Positions 54,777 through 64,000 are shown, numbered from the stretch's first letter. The stretch: DNA of 64,000 nt from Serratia oryzae (GCF_001976145.1 NZ_MOXD01000001.1:372001-436000); one strand, 5' to 3'. Program-made: numbers and translations. The notes: a model not told the origin generated them from the sequence alone.

Positions 54777-54908
54777 GATTTCCTCTGATCATAATCGGAT
54801 ATCCGACACCACGGCGAAATTTCATCGTAGGTAAACGTATGCCTCATAAGAAATTGTCTACGCTATTTTCTTACGGGCCATAAGTCAGAAGAAAGTGATG
54901 GAGAAGCT

Positions 54909-56060
54909 ATGAGTTCATCGTGTATAGAAGATCTGAGCATTCAGGATAACCAATGGTACCGTATCGCGCATGAAATGCTCAGCATGGCCGGTATTGAGAT
55001 CAACGGTTCACGTCCTTTCGATATTCGGGTTAAGAACCCCAATTTCTTTAAACGCGTTATGCAGCAAGGTTCGCTGGGGTTGGGCGAGAGTTATATGGAT
55101 GGCTGGTGGGAATGTGAACGGCTGGACATCTTTTTTCATCGCGTTATCTCTGCCGGTCTTGAGAAGAAACTGCCCCGCCACCTGAAAGATACGCTGCGCA
55201 TTGCGGCCGCCCGCCTGGGCAATCTGCAATCCAAAAAACGTGCCTGGATTGTCGGCAAAGAACATTACGATCTGGGCAACGATCTGTTTACGTTGATGCT
55301 CGACCCTTATATGCAATATTCCTGCGGTTACTGGAAAGAAGCCACCACGCTGGAAGAGGCGCAGCAGGCCAAACTGCGTATGATCTGCGAGAAACTGCAC
55401 CTGCAACCCGGCATGCGCCTGTTGGATATCGGCTGTGGCTGGGGTGGGCTTTCTGCTTATGCCGCCAAACACTATGGCGTTTCCGTGGTGGGCGTGACCA
55501 TTTCCGCAGAACAACAAAAACTGGCGCAAGATCGCTGTGCCGGTCTGGATGTGGAAATCTTACTGAAGGATTATCGGGACCTTCACCAGCAGTTTGATCG
55601 CATTGTTTCTGTCGGGATGTTCGAGCACGTTGGCCCGAAAAATTACCGCACCTATTTCAAAGTGGTTGAGCGTAACTTAAAACCTGATGGGATCTTCCTG
55701 CTACACACCATCGGTTCGAATCAGACAGATATGCACGTTGATCCGTGGATCAACAAATATATCTTTCCGAATGGCTGCCTGCCCTCGGTCAAGCATATCG
55801 CCCAAGCCAGTGAAGGGCGCTTTGTCATGGAGGATTGGCATAATATCGGCGCAGATTACGATCGCACACTGATGGCCTGGTATGAACGTTTTCAACAGGC
55901 GTGGCCACAGTTGGCATTGCGCTATTCCGAACGTTTTGAACGCATGTTCAGCTATTATCTGAACGCTTGCGCCGGTGCATTTCGCGCACGTGACATCCAA
56001 CTGTGGCAGGTAGTATTCAGCCCGAAAGGTGTTGAAGGCGGGTTGCGTGTTCCACGTTGA
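54909..56060 (+). CDS. cfa: Cyclopropane-fatty-acyl-phospholipid synthase
   Basis: SAM-dependent enzyme that adds a methylene bridge to unsaturated phospholipid acyl chains at the inner membrane; 383 residues. The N-terminal lipid-binding domain includes GLGESYMDGWWECERLDIFF near 57-76. The methyltransferase domain has KEHYDLGNDLF near 117-127, the SAM motif LLDIGCGWGG at 171-180 and IVSVGMFEHVGPKNY near 233-247; the catalytic Cys is in YSCGYWK near 137-143. GGAGAAGCT precedes ATG 54909. Confidence 0.97.
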   Translation: MSSSCIEDLSIQDNQWYRIAHEMLSMAGIEINGSRPFDIRVKNPNFFKRVMQQGSLGLGESYMDGWWECERLDIFFHRVISAGLEKKLPRHLKDTLRIAAARLGNLQSKKRAWIVGKEHYDLGNDLFTLMLDPYMQYSCGYWKEATTLEEAQQAKLRMICEKLHLQPGMRLLDIGCGWGGLSAYAAKHYGVSVVGVTISAEQQKLAQDRCAGLDVEILLKDYRDLHQQFDRIVSVGMFEHVGPKNYRTYFKVVERNLKPDGIFLLHTIGSNQTDMHVDPWINKYIFPNGCLPSVKHIAQASEGRFVMEDWHNIGADYDRTLMAWYERFQQAWPQLALRYSERFERMFSYYLNACAGAFRARDIQLWQVVFSPKGVEGGLRVPR

Positions 56061-56085
56061 TAACAGCGCTCGGGCTCACAGACGA

Positions 56086-56109
56086 AGAACCCCGGCACAC
56101 CGGGGTTCT
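56086..56109. terminator. Bidirectional terminator between cfa and ribC
   Basis: AGAACCCCGG-CACA-CCGGGGTTCT, perfect 10-bp stem between convergent genes; TGTTT follows on the plus strand. Confidence 0.9.
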
Positions 56110-56127
56110 GTTTACCAAGGTAATCAC

Positions 56128-56778
56128 TCAGGCTTTTGGCACCAACGCCTCTGCCGCTGCAATTGCCGCTTCGCGGCTGGCCAGCACGCGCTCAACCGTA
56201 TCCACCACCGCCTGAGTTTGCGGGTCAATCTCGATATTCACTTTATCCCCCAAACGCCGTTTGCCCAGCGTGGTGCGTTCCAGCGTTTCCGGGATCAGAT
56301 GCACACAGAAGCGATTATTGATCACTTCACCAATGGTGAGACTAATACCATCGATACCAATGAACCCTTTATGCAGCACATATTTCATCAGATCCGCACT
56401 TGGCATACGCAGCCAGATCTGGCGGTTATTTTCTGAGGTATAGATCTTGGCAACTTCAGCGGTGCAAATAATATGGCCGGACATCAGGTGCCCGCCAATT
56501 TCATCATTAAACTTGGCCGCTCTTTCGATATTGACCACATCCCCCGGTTTCAATTCACCAAGATTGGTCAATCGCAGGGTTTCTTTGATCAGATCAAAAC
56601 TGACCCGGTTGCCTTCAATGGCGGTCACCGTCAGGCAACAGCCGTTATGGGCAACCGATGCACCCAGCTCCAGCCCCGGCAGCAGGTCACTGGGCATTTC
56701 AACAACATGGGTGCGAAAATTGGGTTTTTCATCAACGGCAACCAACAGAGCGGTGCCTTGTACGATACCGGTAAACAT
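56128..56778 (-). CDS. ribC: Riboflavin synthase alpha chain
   Basis: Dismutates two 6,7-dimethyl-8-ribityllumazines to riboflavin; 216 residues (named ribE in some genomes). Two tandem barrel lumazine-binding domains are visible: [20 protein letters not shown] then [14 protein letters not shown] near 40-53, and the second [16 protein letters not shown] near 96-111 and [14 protein letters not shown] near 138-151. No FMN riboswitch is seen upstream, as in E. coli where it precedes ribB instead. It is divergent from mdtK. Confidence 0.97.
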   Translation of the reverse strand: MFTGIVQGTALLVAVDEKPNFRTHVVEMPSDLLPGLELGASVAHNGCCLTVTAIEGNRVSFDLIKETLRLTNLGELKPGDVVNIERAAKFNDEIGGHLMSGHIICTAEVAKIYTSENNRQIWLRMPSADLMKYVLHKGFIGIDGISLTIGEVINNRFCVHLIPETLERTTLGKRRLGDKVNIEIDPQTQAVVDTVERVLASREAAIAAAEALVPKA

Positions 56779-57015
56779 GTAGGCCTCTTCTTCTGAATGT
56801 GTTCAAAGCGCTACAGGCAGTTTGCCCCAGTTGGCGCAGAAAACCAAACTCGCCGCGGCAAAAAAACTGCACTTGAACATTTTATAACTATTTCGTCACA
56901 ATATTTGCTTAAGAGCCCCGAGCAGGTACAATCTTTTCGACAAAATTCCGCTATTTTTAATTGTTGCCCGCAGACGGCAACTCCCTCCATCGATAAATAA
57001 TAAAAAGGTGTATGC

Positions 57016-58392
57016 GTGCAGAAGTACTTCATTGAAGCGCGTAGTTTATTGGCCCTGGCGATCCCGGTAATCATCGCGCAAATATCGCAAACCGCCATGG
57101 GCGTGGTCGATACCATTATGGCCGGTGCCTACAGTGCCACCGATATGGCCGCTGTAGCCGTAGGTACCTCCATCTGGCTGCCAGCCATTCTGTTTGGTCA
57201 TGGCCTGCTGCTGGCCCTGACGCCGGTGATCGCTCAACTGAACGGCGCAGGCCGCCGTGATCGAATCGCTCATCAGGTGCGCCAGGGGTTCTGGCTGGCT
57301 TCGGCGGTTTCAGCGTTGATTATCGTTGCAATTTACAACAGTAAATTGGTGATCGATATGATGCATAACATCGACCCGCAGTTGGCAGATAAAGCGGTCG
57401 GTTATCTGCATGCCATCATGTGGGGAGCGCCCGGCTATCTGTTCTTCCAGGTAGTGCGTAACCAATGTGAAGGCCTGTCAAAAACCAAGCCCGGTATGGT
57501 GATCGGTTTTATCGGCCTGCTGGTCAATATTCCTATCAACTACATTTTCATTTACGGCAAATTTGGCATGCCCGAACTGGGCGGCGTCGGCTGCGGAGTC
57601 GCTACCGGCAGCGTGTACTGGATCATGTTCCTGCTGATGCGCTGGTATGCCAAACGTGCACCGTCACAGCGTGATATCAAGCTGCAGCCAGGCCAGCAAC
57701 GCGGCCCGGACTGGTTTGCGTTGAAGCGCCTGACCGGCCTGGGGATGCCGATCGCCCTGGCTCTGTTCTTTGAAGTGACGCTGTTTGCGGTTGTGGCACT
57801 GCTGGTCTCGCCACTCGGCATCGTTTCGGTGGCCGGGCACCAGATTGCCCTGAACTTCAGCGCACTGATGTTTGTTCTGCCGATGTCACTCGGCGTTGGT
57901 GCCACCATCCGCGTCGGGCACCGTTTGGGTGAAGGCTCGGTGGAAAACGCACGGGTAGCCGCTTACTCAGCGATTGGCGTGGGTATTGCCATGGCGTGCT
58001 GTACCGCGCTGTTCACCGTGGCTTTCCGCGAACCCATCGCACTGCTGTATAACGACAGCCCGGCGGTGGTCGCCATGGCGTCACATCTGATGCTGCTGGC
58101 GGCTATTTACCAGATCTCCGACTCCGTACAGGTGATCGGCAGCGGTATCCTGCGTGGCTACAAAGATACCCGCTCGATCTTCTACATCACCTTTGTCGCC
58201 TACTGGATCATGGGGCTGCCCAGCGGTTACCTGCTGGCGCTCACGGACCTTATTGTTCCGGCGATGGGGCCAAGCGGTTTCTGGATCGGTTTTATCATCG
58301 GCCTGACCTTTGCCGCCATTATGATGGCGTTGCGCATGCGTTGGCTGCAGCGCCAACCTGCGGCATTGATCCTACAACGTTCCAGGCGTTAA
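57016..58392 (+). CDS. mdtK: MATE-family multidrug efflux pump MdtK (NorM)
   Basis: Cation/drug antiporter of the MATE family, 458 residues and 12 helices in two six-helix bundles (about 1-225 and 240-450). Conserved blocks are [20 protein letters not shown] near 28-47, [19 protein letters not shown] near 150-168, and [20 protein letters not shown] near 273-292 in the second half. It exports norfloxacin, acriflavine and related compounds in relatives. GTG 57016 is the start, with AAGGTG upstream, giving [10 protein letters not shown]. Confidence 0.95.
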   Translation: MQKYFIEARSLLALAIPVIIAQISQTAMGVVDTIMAGAYSATDMAAVAVGTSIWLPAILFGHGLLLALTPVIAQLNGAGRRDRIAHQVRQGFWLASAVSALIIVAIYNSKLVIDMMHNIDPQLADKAVGYLHAIMWGAPGYLFFQVVRNQCEGLSKTKPGMVIGFIGLLVNIPINYIFIYGKFGMPELGGVGCGVATGSVYWIMFLLMRWYAKRAPSQRDIKLQPGQQRGPDWFALKRLTGLGMPIALALFFEVTLFAVVALLVSPLGIVSVAGHQIALNFSALMFVLPMSLGVGATIRVGHRLGEGSVENARVAAYSAIGVGIAMACCTALFTVAFREPIALLYNDSPAVVAMASHLMLLAAIYQISDSVQVIGSGILRGYKDTRSIFYITFVAYWIMGLPSGYLLALTDLIVPAMGPSGFWIGFIIGLTFAAIMMALRMRWLQRQPAALILQRSRR

Positions 58393-58396
58393 GGTC

Positions 58397-58429
58397 ACTC
58401 GCCGGTCTGCTATTGTCAGCCCGGCGAGT
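58397..58429 (+). terminator. mdtK terminator
   Basis: ACTCGCCGG/CCGGCGAGT, 9-bp stem, 15-nt loop, then TCATC; T-tract weak. Confidence 0.65.
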
Positions 58430-58517
58430 TCATCATCAATCTTTGCAGAAAAAACCGCCTCACTGCGCATAAGCTCAGCAATCGCGTGAAATACCAAATA
58501 AAATTGTGTTTTTCCCC

Positions 58518-58546
58518 TTGCCAGCACGCGGGTAGCTCGTTAATAT
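58518..58546 (+). promoter_or_regulatory. tRNA-Val operon promoter
   Basis: -35 TTGCCA (58518-58523), 17-bp spacer, -10 TAATAT (58541-58546), followed by a GC-rich discriminator (TCGTCCCCGC), the hallmark of stringently controlled stable-RNA promoters. Start of tRNA is 39 bases downstream. Confidence 0.75.
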
Positions 58547-58584
58547 TCGTCCCCGCTGTCAACCATGACAGACAGGAAAAAGAT

Positions 58585-58661
58585 GCGTCCGTAGCTCAGT
58601 TGGTTAGAGCACCACCTTGACATGGTGGGGGTCGATGGTTCGAGTCCATTCGGACGCACCA
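58585..58661 (+). tRNA. valV: tRNA-Val (GAC)
   Basis: 77-nt cloverleaf: acceptor GCGTCCG/CGGACGC, D-arm GCTC..GAGC, anticodon stem CCACC/GGTGG with loop TTGACAT (anticodon GAC), T-arm GATGG..CCATT, encoded CCA. Position between mdtK and pykF corresponds to valV in E. coli. Confidence 0.98.
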
Positions 58662-58681
58662 AATTCCTGCAGCCATTCAGT

Positions 58682-58758
58682 GCGTCCGTAGCTCAGTTGG
58701 TTAGAGCACCACCTTGACATGGTGGGGGTCGATGGTTCGAGTCCATTCGGACGCACCA
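58682..58758 (+). tRNA. valW: tRNA-Val (GAC), identical second copy
   Basis: Identical in all 77 bases to the copy at 58585, with a 20-base spacer. Both should be processed from one transcript. Corresponds to valW. Confidence 0.98.
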
Positions 58759-58868
58759 ATCCTTTTTCGTTTTGCTCTATTTCCACCCACCCTGTTCCCC
58801 TAAGCAATGACATAGCGATAGAGCATCAGGTATCATCTGCGCCAACGCGTATTCATGGCCACTCCCTT

Positions 58869-59174
58869 ATGTTGATATTTAAAGCAGAAACCGTATTCGA
58901 GCCCCTCGACAATGGCCTTGCTCGCCGTGAAGGGCGTATGAGTGACCAAACGCCAGCAACGGAAGTTAAATTCACCGCAGGTGCCTTTGGCCAATTGCAA
59001 AAGCGGCCATACCCGCAGCGGATCCAGATCCTTTCCGGCGAGTTTGAATTCACCGTCGGCAATAATATTCATACCGTTTTAGCTGGCGAAATCTTGCTGA
59101 TCCCTGCTGCCACCCTCTTTGGTTGTTTTTGCCTGGCGGCGGGCAACCTGCTGGAAATTCCGCAGCCAGCTTAA
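58869..59174 (+). CDS. Small cupin-like protein
   Basis: A short protein (about 101 residues from ATG 58869; an ATG at 58932-58943 with AAGGGCGT before it would be shorter) with a cupin-type beta pattern: QRIQILSGEFEFTVG and IHTVLAGEILLIPAATLFGC, ending LLEIPQPA. The metal-binding His/Glu set of active cupins is mostly absent. No partner genes are adjacent; it lies between the tRNA pair and pykF. Function unknown, and the start is uncertain. Confidence 0.6.
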   Translation: MLIFKAETVFEPLDNGLARREGRMSDQTPATEVKFTAGAFGQLQKRPYPQRIQILSGEFEFTVGNNIHTVLAGEILLIPAATLFGCFCLAAGNLLEIPQPA

Positions 59175-59335
59175 ACGACGCAACCTACTCATCAATAACA
59201 TCACTTTTCCCGCGGCACTCACCGGAATTGTTTACAGTCAGGTTATTTGCGCAACAAACCGCTACCGGGAATTTGCATTTGCGCCACATTTGCCCCTGTT
59301 TTAACTAAACCTGCCACGCACATCGGTTTTTTGTT

Positions 59336-59363
59336 TTGTTTCCCGCCACAGAGCCCTTATAAT
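59336..59363 (+). promoter_or_regulatory. pykF promoter
   Basis: Perfect -10 TATAAT (59358-59363) with TTGTTT (59336-59341) as -35, 16 bases apart. Transcription start is expected near 59370. Confidence 0.65.
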
Positions 59364-59380
59364 GCGCAACGTCTTTCAGT

Positions 59381-59392
59381 TGAATGGTTTCA
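59381..59392 (+). promoter_or_regulatory. Cra (FruR) operator of pykF
   Basis: TGAATGGTTTCA differs from the Cra consensus TGAAWCGNTTCA at one position. It begins about 12 bases after the predicted start of transcription, a repressing position. pykF is Cra-repressed in E. coli. Confidence 0.65.
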
Positions 59393-59616
59393 GCCCTTGA
59401 TCTGCGAAAACGCAATAACGACAATTTTTCCCCCCAGCAATATGCGCAGCATACCCGCGTCACGACAGCGGCTGAATTTTTCCACCTCATTTCTACTGTG
59501 GTCACCTATCCTTAACTATGTTTCGCACTACCAGGCACGCTTCAAATCCCTTACCGATGGTTTAACCGCCGGTATCGTTCGTTTTATTATCCATCACAAC
59601 TTGTAGAAAAATCGTC

Positions 59617-61029
59617 ATGAAAAAGACAAAAATTGTTTGTACCATCGGTCCTAAAACCGAATCGGAAGAAATGCTGACCCGCCTGCTGAACGCAGGTATG
59701 AACGTAATGCGCCTTAACTTTTCCCACGGTGATTACGAAGAGCACGGCAACCGCATCAAGAATCTGCGCGCAGTGATGGCAAAAACCGGCAAAACCGCCG
59801 GTATCCTGCTGGATACCAAAGGCCCAGAAATCCGTACCATGAAATTGGAAGGCGGTACTGACGCCGCTCTGGTGGCTGGCCAAACGTTCACCTTTACCAC
59901 CGACCAAAGCGTCATCGGCAACAAAGAACGCGTTGCAGTCACCTACCCTGGGCTCACTGCCGATCTGAAAGTGGGTAACACCGTCCTGGTGGATGATGGT
60001 CTGATCGGCATGGAAGTCACCGCAGTCACTGAAAAAGAAGTGATCTGTAAAGTGCTGAACAACGGCGATCTGGGCGAAAACAAAGGCGTTAACCTGCCGG
60101 GTGTTTCCATCCAGCTGCCAGCTCTGGCGGAGAAAGACAAACACGATCTGATCTTCGGTTGCGAACAGGGTGTGGACTTCGTTGCGGCTTCATTCATCCG
60201 TAAGCGTTCCGATGTGCTGGAAATTCGTGAGCACCTGAAGGCACACGGCGGCGAAAACATTCAGATCATCTCCAAAATTGAGAACCAGGAAGGCCTGAAC
60301 AACTTCGACGAAATCCTCGAAGCGTCTGACGGCATCATGGTGGCGCGTGGTGATTTGGGCGTTGAGATCCCGGTTGAAGAAGTGATCTTCGCGCAGAAGA
60401 TGATGATCGAAAAATGTAACCGTGCACGTAAAGTGGTGATCACCGCCACCCAGATGCTGGATTCGATGATCAAAAATCCACGCCCTACCCGCGCTGAAGC
60501 CGGTGACGTGGCTAACGCCATTCTGGATGGCACCGATGCGGTGATGTTATCCGGCGAAAGCGCCAAGGGTAAATACCCGCTGGAAGCCGTGACCATCATG
60601 GCCACCATCTGCGAACGTACCGATCGCGTGATGCCAAGCCGCATTGATACCCAGAACGACAATCGCAAGCTGCGCATCACCGAAGCTGTGTGCCGCGGTG
60701 CTGTCGAAACGGCCGAAAAACTGGATGCACCATTGATCGTGGTAGCGACCAGCGGCGGTAAGTCGGCCAAATCAGTGCGTAAATATTTCCCTAACGCCAT
60801 CATTCTGGCGCTGACCACTAATGAAACCACCGCACATCAGTTGATCTTGAGTAAAGGCGTAGTCACCCAGATGGTGAAAGAGATCGCCTCTACCGATGAT
60901 TTCTATCGCATCGGTAAAGAAGCAGCACTGGCCAGCGGGCTAGCGCAAAAAGGTGACGTGGTAGTGATGGTTTCCGGTGCCTTGGTGCCGAGCGGAACCA
61001 CCAATACGGCCTCAGTTCACGTGCTGTAA
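59617..61029 (+). CDS. pykF: Pyruvate kinase I
   Basis: Fructose-1,6-bisphosphate-activated pyruvate kinase, last step of glycolysis; 470 residues as in E. coli. [19 protein letters not shown] opens the barrel; [16 protein letters not shown] near 28-43 holds the ADP/Mg residues; [15 protein letters not shown] near 221-235 and [12 protein letters not shown] near 240-251 carry catalytic Lys and Glu, and [11 protein letters not shown] near 275-285 the last active-site stretch. The C-terminal regulatory domain includes [15 protein letters not shown] near 380-394. Ribosome site (GTAGAAAAA) is weak despite the high expression expected. Confidence 0.98.
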   Translation: MKKTKIVCTIGPKTESEEMLTRLLNAGMNVMRLNFSHGDYEEHGNRIKNLRAVMAKTGKTAGILLDTKGPEIRTMKLEGGTDAALVAGQTFTFTTDQSVIGNKERVAVTYPGLTADLKVGNTVLVDDGLIGMEVTAVTEKEVICKVLNNGDLGENKGVNLPGVSIQLPALAEKDKHDLIFGCEQGVDFVAASFIRKRSDVLEIREHLKAHGGENIQIISKIENQEGLNNFDEILEASDGIMVARGDLGVEIPVEEVIFAQKMMIEKCNRARKVVITATQMLDSMIKNPRPTRAEAGDVANAILDGTDAVMLSGESAKGKYPLEAVTIMATICERTDRVMPSRIDTQNDNRKLRITEAVCRGAVETAEKLDAPLIVVATSGGKSAKSVRKYFPNAIILALTTNETTAHQLILSKGVVTQMVKEIASTDDFYRIGKEAALASGLAQKGDVVVMVSGALVPSGTTNTASVHVL

Positions 61030-61060
61030 TTAATAAATGACGCAAAAAATGCCATGACTA

Positions 61061-61085
61061 AAACGCCGCCTTGCGGCGTTTTTTT
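61061..61085 (+). terminator. pykF terminator
   Basis: AAACGCCGC-CTT-GCGGCGTTT followed by TTTT; strong. Confidence 0.92.
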
Positions 61086-61270
61086 ATCCTTCGCTGACTG
61101 TTTTCTAAAAAACGCAACCCCTAACTGCTCATTATTTAGCTAATTTCAATTAAGAGTAGCCTCGTAAAATAGGGCTGTTTTCCCTCGTTTTTTTAACTAT
61201 TTTGTAAAACCAGATGCAAGTTTGAGCGAACGATCAAAATAAGGGGCCTTAATACAAAAAAAATATTCTC

Positions 61271-61295
61271 TTTCGAAAAAAGTTTGTGTAATACT
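61271..61295 (+). promoter_or_regulatory. lpp promoter
   Basis: TAATACT (61289-61295) with the following TTGTAACGCTACATGG is nearly identical to the E. coli lpp start region; the -35 (TTTCGA near 61271) is weak. The 61030-61338 gap holds only the pykF terminator and this AT-rich promoter. Confidence 0.65.
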
Positions 61296-61317
61296 TGTAA
61301 CGCTACATGGAGATTAA

Positions 61318-61575
<258 letters not shown>

Positions 61576-61592
61576 GTTAGCTTTGGTAATTA

Positions 61593-61624
61593 AAAACGGT
61601 GCACTTTGTGCGCCGTTTTTTTTT
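61593..61624 (+). terminator. lpp terminator
   Basis: AAAACGGTGCAC/GTGCGCCGTTTT with a TTT loop (one mismatch) followed by a run of T. Strong. Confidence 0.95.
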
Positions 61625-61728
61625 ACCTGCGATTCAGTGTCTGCTCTTTTGATCGCTACCACCTTTTCTACAGACAAAAAAAGAGGCCCAGCATGCTAGA
61701 CCTCTCCATTCCCTACCCTAAACCCGAT

Positions 61729-62742
61729 TTAATTTACTGAGCTGATCGGCGCCCCTGCTGGAGTGTCGCTATTTGCGCTCTGAGGTGCCTCAGGCGTCGC
61801 AGGAACCTCAGAAGGGTCCTGACCTACACTCACCAGCACCGGCATGCCAGAACGCCGTACAACGGCGCTGTCGAACACCGCTTTGTCAGTCTGCTGATCG
61901 TTGGCAAAGGCTTTCTGGTTTTTAGAAAGCGGGATTGGCATAGTCTGCGGATCGTCACTAGCGACCTTCGACAACGGCTGGTGCACTTCCACATAGCGCT
62001 TACCGTCAGGTTCGACGGAAACCTTCACCGGCTCGTTGATGATCTGCACCCGCGTGCCTTGGGGGATCATATTGAACAAGGCTTCGATGTCGTCTGGACG
62101 CAAGCGGATACAGCCGGAACTGACGCGCATGCCGATGCCAAAGTTGGCATTAGTACCGTGGATCAGGTATTGGCCATGCCCCATCGACAGGCGCAAGGCA
62201 AACAGCCCCATCGGGTTCTCTGGCCCAGCCGGGATCACCGCCGGAAGTATTTCGCCTTTAGCCGCATAGCGTTTACGGATGTTGGCCGTTGGCGTCCAGG
62301 TTGGGTTCGGGATCTTCTGGCTGACCGACGTCACCTGCAGCGGGGTGTTCATTCCTGTCTGGCCAATGCCGATCGGATAGACGATAACCTTGTCTTCCCC
62401 TTTCGGATAGTAGTACAAACGCAGCTCTGCCAGGTTAACCACTATCCCTTCGCGTGGCGTATCCGGCAGCAGCATTTGGGTTGGGATCGTCAGCGTTGAC
62501 CCCGGCGTTGGCAGATAGGGATCGGTACCCGGGTTAGCTTCGAGCATCCCCAGCAGGCCTATCTTGTATTCAGCGGCAATCATCTCAAGCGAGCGCCCAT
62601 CGTTCGGCACCTGATAAATAATATTTTCACCAATCAGGCGGCTACCTGCTGGCGGCAATGGATATTCGTTCGCGCTGGCAGCCTGGATGCCTGTCAGCGC
62701 GGTGGCGAAAAACATGCCTAGTAGAGTCAACGTACGTTTCAT
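61729..62742 (-). CDS. ldtE: L,D-transpeptidase LdtE (YnhG)
   Basis: Periplasmic YkuD-type L,D-transpeptidase that makes 3-3 peptidoglycan cross-links; 337 residues. A signal peptide (about 1-24) is followed by a LysM-like domain (about 40-90, IIYQVPNDGRSLEMIAAEYK) and the YkuD domain with YLIHGTNANFGIGMRVSSGC then IRLRPDDIE, which contains the catalytic Cys and the HGT motif. The C-terminal tail is Pro/Ser/Ala-rich. ATG 62742 (MKRTLTLLG) is preferred over 62748; AGGGA precedes it. Its position next to lpp and sufE is as in E. coli. No terminator is obvious. Confidence 0.95.
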   Translation of the reverse strand: MKRTLTLLGMFFATALTGIQAASANEYPLPPAGSRLIGENIIYQVPNDGRSLEMIAAEYKIGLLGMLEANPGTDPYLPTPGSTLTIPTQMLLPDTPREGIVVNLAELRLYYYPKGEDKVIVYPIGIGQTGMNTPLQVTSVSQKIPNPTWTPTANIRKRYAAKGEILPAVIPAGPENPMGLFALRLSMGHGQYLIHGTNANFGIGMRVSSGCIRLRPDDIEALFNMIPQGTRVQIINEPVKVSVEPDGKRYVEVHQPLSKVASDDPQTMPIPLSKNQKAFANDQQTDKAVFDSAVVRRSGMPVLVSVGQDPSEVPATPEAPQSANSDTPAGAPISSVN

Positions 62743-63066
62743 TCTCATCCCTATTCTTAATTACACCTTCGAATCTGCGCCCACAGGGCAGCAAAAACTT
62801 TAGGTATACAGTTCAATCACAAGAGTATCTGGCGCTTGCCGGTGGGTAAATCGGATAAATGCTCGAACAATACTAGCAAGAACGGGGGTAAAGGCAATAA
62901 GTTGTCTAAAAATCAACACGTTATAACACAATCCATACGTCAGATTGTCAACGAAACGTCAATGACTAACTTGCTGAAATACCACTGATTTAGCCGAGGT
63001 AAACGGAGGATTTATCAGGATTGTAAAGGCTCATTGACATTAATATCTGCTCAATGAACCTGGATA
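62743..63066. other. ldtE-sufE intergenic region
   Basis: 324 bases containing the ldtE promoter and the 3' flank of the suf operon. An imperfect inverted repeat TCATTGA/TCAATGA with a 13-nt loop at 63031-63057 may end suf transcription. Nothing else recognised. Confidence 0.4.
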
Positions 63067-63483
63067 TTAGGCTAACTGCGCGGCGCGGCTGCGAATAGCG
63101 CGGATCATCGCCTCAAGCCCCTGAGACCGGGAAGGCGTCAAATGCTGGCTAAGCGCCAGTTCAGCGAAGAATGGCCGCACGTCCAGATCGATAATCTGTT
63201 GCGCCGTAAGCCGGTGATACAAAATAAAGACCACCGCCAGCAACCCCTTGACGATCGCAGCATCGCTGTCGCCATGAAACTCAACCCGCCCTTCGCCCGC
63301 ATCGCGCAGCACAATCCATACCTGGCTCTGGCAGCCAGCGATCAGATTACCCGCCCGCCGGTCGGTTTCTGCCAACGGCGGCAATTGATTGCCCAATTCG
63401 ATCACGTACAGGTACTTCTCTTCCCAATTCAGGCAACGGGAAAAATTACGCACCAGTTTATCTTTGTTCGGTAAGTTTGCCAT
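63067..63483 (-). CDS. sufE: Cysteine desulfuration protein SufE
   Basis: Sulfur acceptor that takes persulfide from SufS and passes it to SufB for Fe-S cluster assembly; 138 residues as in E. coli. The reactive Cys51 lies in [27 protein letters not shown] near 70-84 and [16 protein letters not shown] near 110-125 are conserved. ATG 63483 has GAGGGAGCC upstream; the open frame to 63615 runs into sufS. Last gene of the suf operon, 25 bases after sufS. Confidence 0.97.
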   Translation of the reverse strand: MANLPNKDKLVRNFSRCLNWEEKYLYVIELGNQLPPLAETDRRAGNLIAGCQSQVWIVLRDAGEGRVEFHGDSDAAIVKGLLAVVFILYHRLTAQQIIDLDVRPFFAELALSQHLTPSRSQGLEAMIRAIRSRAAQLA

Positions 63484-63508
63484 ACGGCTCCCTCTGTGAT
63501 GAAAGGCG

Positions 63509-64000
63509 TTAGCCAAGTAACCGCTGGATCCGTTGCAACCCGGCAACCAACCGATCCACCTCTTCCTGCGTGTTGTATAGCGCCAAAGAGGCACGACACA
63601 TGCTCGGCACGCCATAGAAGGCCATCAGCGGCATCGCACAGTGGTGCCCGGTACGAATGGCAATGCCGTACTGATCGAGAAAACTGCCCACGTCATAGGC
63701 ATGATGTTCACCCAAATTAAAAGCAATAACGCCCGCCCGCGCCGCTGGGCCATAAATCTTTAGCGCTGGCACCTGCTGCAGCGCCTCCAGCGCGTAGTGC
63801 ATCAGCGATTGTTCATAATCGTGGATCGCCTCCAGCCCCAGATCGTTCACATATTCAATCGCTGCCCCCAGTCCCATGATGCCCGCGCTGTTGGGCGACC
63901 CGGCTTCAAAACGCCACGGTGGTGCGGCAAAGGTGGTGCCTGCCGTCAGACTGACCTGCTGGATCATCGCGCCACCGCCTTCCCACGGCGGCATCTGTTC
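63509..64000 (-). CDS. sufS: Cysteine desulfurase SufS, C-terminal part (5' end outside window)
   Basis: PLP-dependent desulfurase that releases sulfur from cysteine for the SufBCD scaffold. The gene is cut by the right edge of the window, so only about the last 164 residues are visible. [31 protein letters not shown] and [16 protein letters not shown] (with catalytic Cys364) match SufS of E. coli; the Schiff-base lysine lies beyond the edge. It is followed by sufE on the same strand. Confidence 0.95.
   Translation of the reverse strand, partial: EQMPPWEGGGAMIQQVSLTAGTTFAAPPWRFEAGSPNSAGIMGLGAAIEYVNDLGLEAIHDYEQSLMHYALEALQQVPALKIYGPAARAGVIAFNLGEHHAYDVGSFLDQYGIAIRTGHHCAMPLMAFYGVPSMCRASLALYNTQEEVDRLVAGLQRIQRLLG

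Larger units (their letters stand above)
54568..54908. other. punC-cfa intergenic region
   Basis: 341 bases holding the predicted cfa promoter (54643-54649) and a long leader of about 250 bases with a strong hairpin. In E. coli the cfa leader is a target of small RNAs such as RydC; no complementary sRNA can be judged here. Confidence 0.5.
59175..59616. other. Region before pykF
   Basis: 442 bases. It holds the pykF promoter and Cra site and an unusually long leader of about 245 bases before the pykF start. Open frames across it have no family features and are not called. Confidence 0.5.

Noticed and set aside
58585-58869. tRNA-Val locus as an integration site
   Set aside because: No integrase, no repeated tRNA 3' end, and downstream genes return to the normal syntenic order.
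59247-59606. 119-codon open frame before pykF
   Set aside because: It spans the pykF promoter and Cra site, has an irregular composition and no recognisable domain.

Overview
The window reads as a chromosomal segment of an enterobacterium, most probably a Serratia species. Gene order follows the E. coli malY-add-ydgJ ... rsx-nth-dtpA-gstA-pdxY-tyrS-pdxH-mliC-anmK-slyBA-ydhIJK-sodC-ydhFL-nemRA-gloA-rnt-grxD-mepH-sodB-ynhF-purR-punRC-cfa-ribC-mdtK-valVW-pykF-lpp-ldtE-sufES block almost gene for gene. Protein sequences are clearly diverged from E. coli, and a full-length 127-bp ERIC element plus three shortened relatives lie between genes. The genus is an inference from overall similarity, not proven here. 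No phage, insertion sequence, plasmid gene or CRISPR array was seen, and no gene looks broken.

Layout. 0-4.6 kb: 3' end of malY, add, a NIPSNAP-type small protein, yfeH and ydgJ. 4.7-14.4 kb: an L-arabinose cluster, with araFGH and araC on the minus strand and araBA on the plus strand, sharing a control region with recognisable AraC and CRP sites; araD is absent. A GH1 6-phospho-beta-glucosidase follows, behind a 27-nt perfect palindrome. 14.6-22.7 kb: ydgK, then the Rsx electron-transport genes and nth. The rsx operon is cut in two: rsxABC ends in a terminator, a minus-strand Rob-like AraC-family regulator follows, and rsxDGE-nth starts again downstream. 23.4-29.2 kb: dtpA, then a lineage-specific islet with a class A beta-lactamase, an APH(6)-type kinase, a Rid protein lacking the usual arginine, an ABM-type protein, a small membrane protein, an HD hydrolase and a DUF3811 protein.

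29.4-41.6 kb: gstA, vitamin B6 genes (pdxY, pdxH) around tyrS, cell-envelope genes (mliC, anmK, slyB), slyA, the ydhIJK efflux set, sodC, ydhF, ydhL. 41.6-45.1 kb: a divergent LysR/NAD(P)-binding pair and eptA, all extra relative to E. coli. 45.2-54.6 kb: electrophile detoxification (nemR, nemA, gloA), rnt, grxD, mepH, sodB, the 29-residue ynhF, purR, punR, punC. 54.9-64.0 kb: cfa, ribC, mdtK, two identical tRNA-Val(GAC), a small cupin-like gene, pykF, lpp, ldtE, sufE and the 3' part of sufS.

Several control sites could be read directly: araI1/I2-like AraC half-sites, CRP sites before add and araB, a PhoP box before slyB, a SlyA palindrome before slyA, a PmrA box before eptA, a NemR operator inside the nemR promoter, a PurR operator before purR, a Cra site before pykF and a stringent-type tRNA promoter. 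The observations most worth following are the split rsx operon with its embedded Rob-like regulator, the hairpin plus T-tract directly before rsxA, the tandem LacI-type operators before the orphan phospho-beta-glucosidase, and the beta-lactamase/APH(6) pair.
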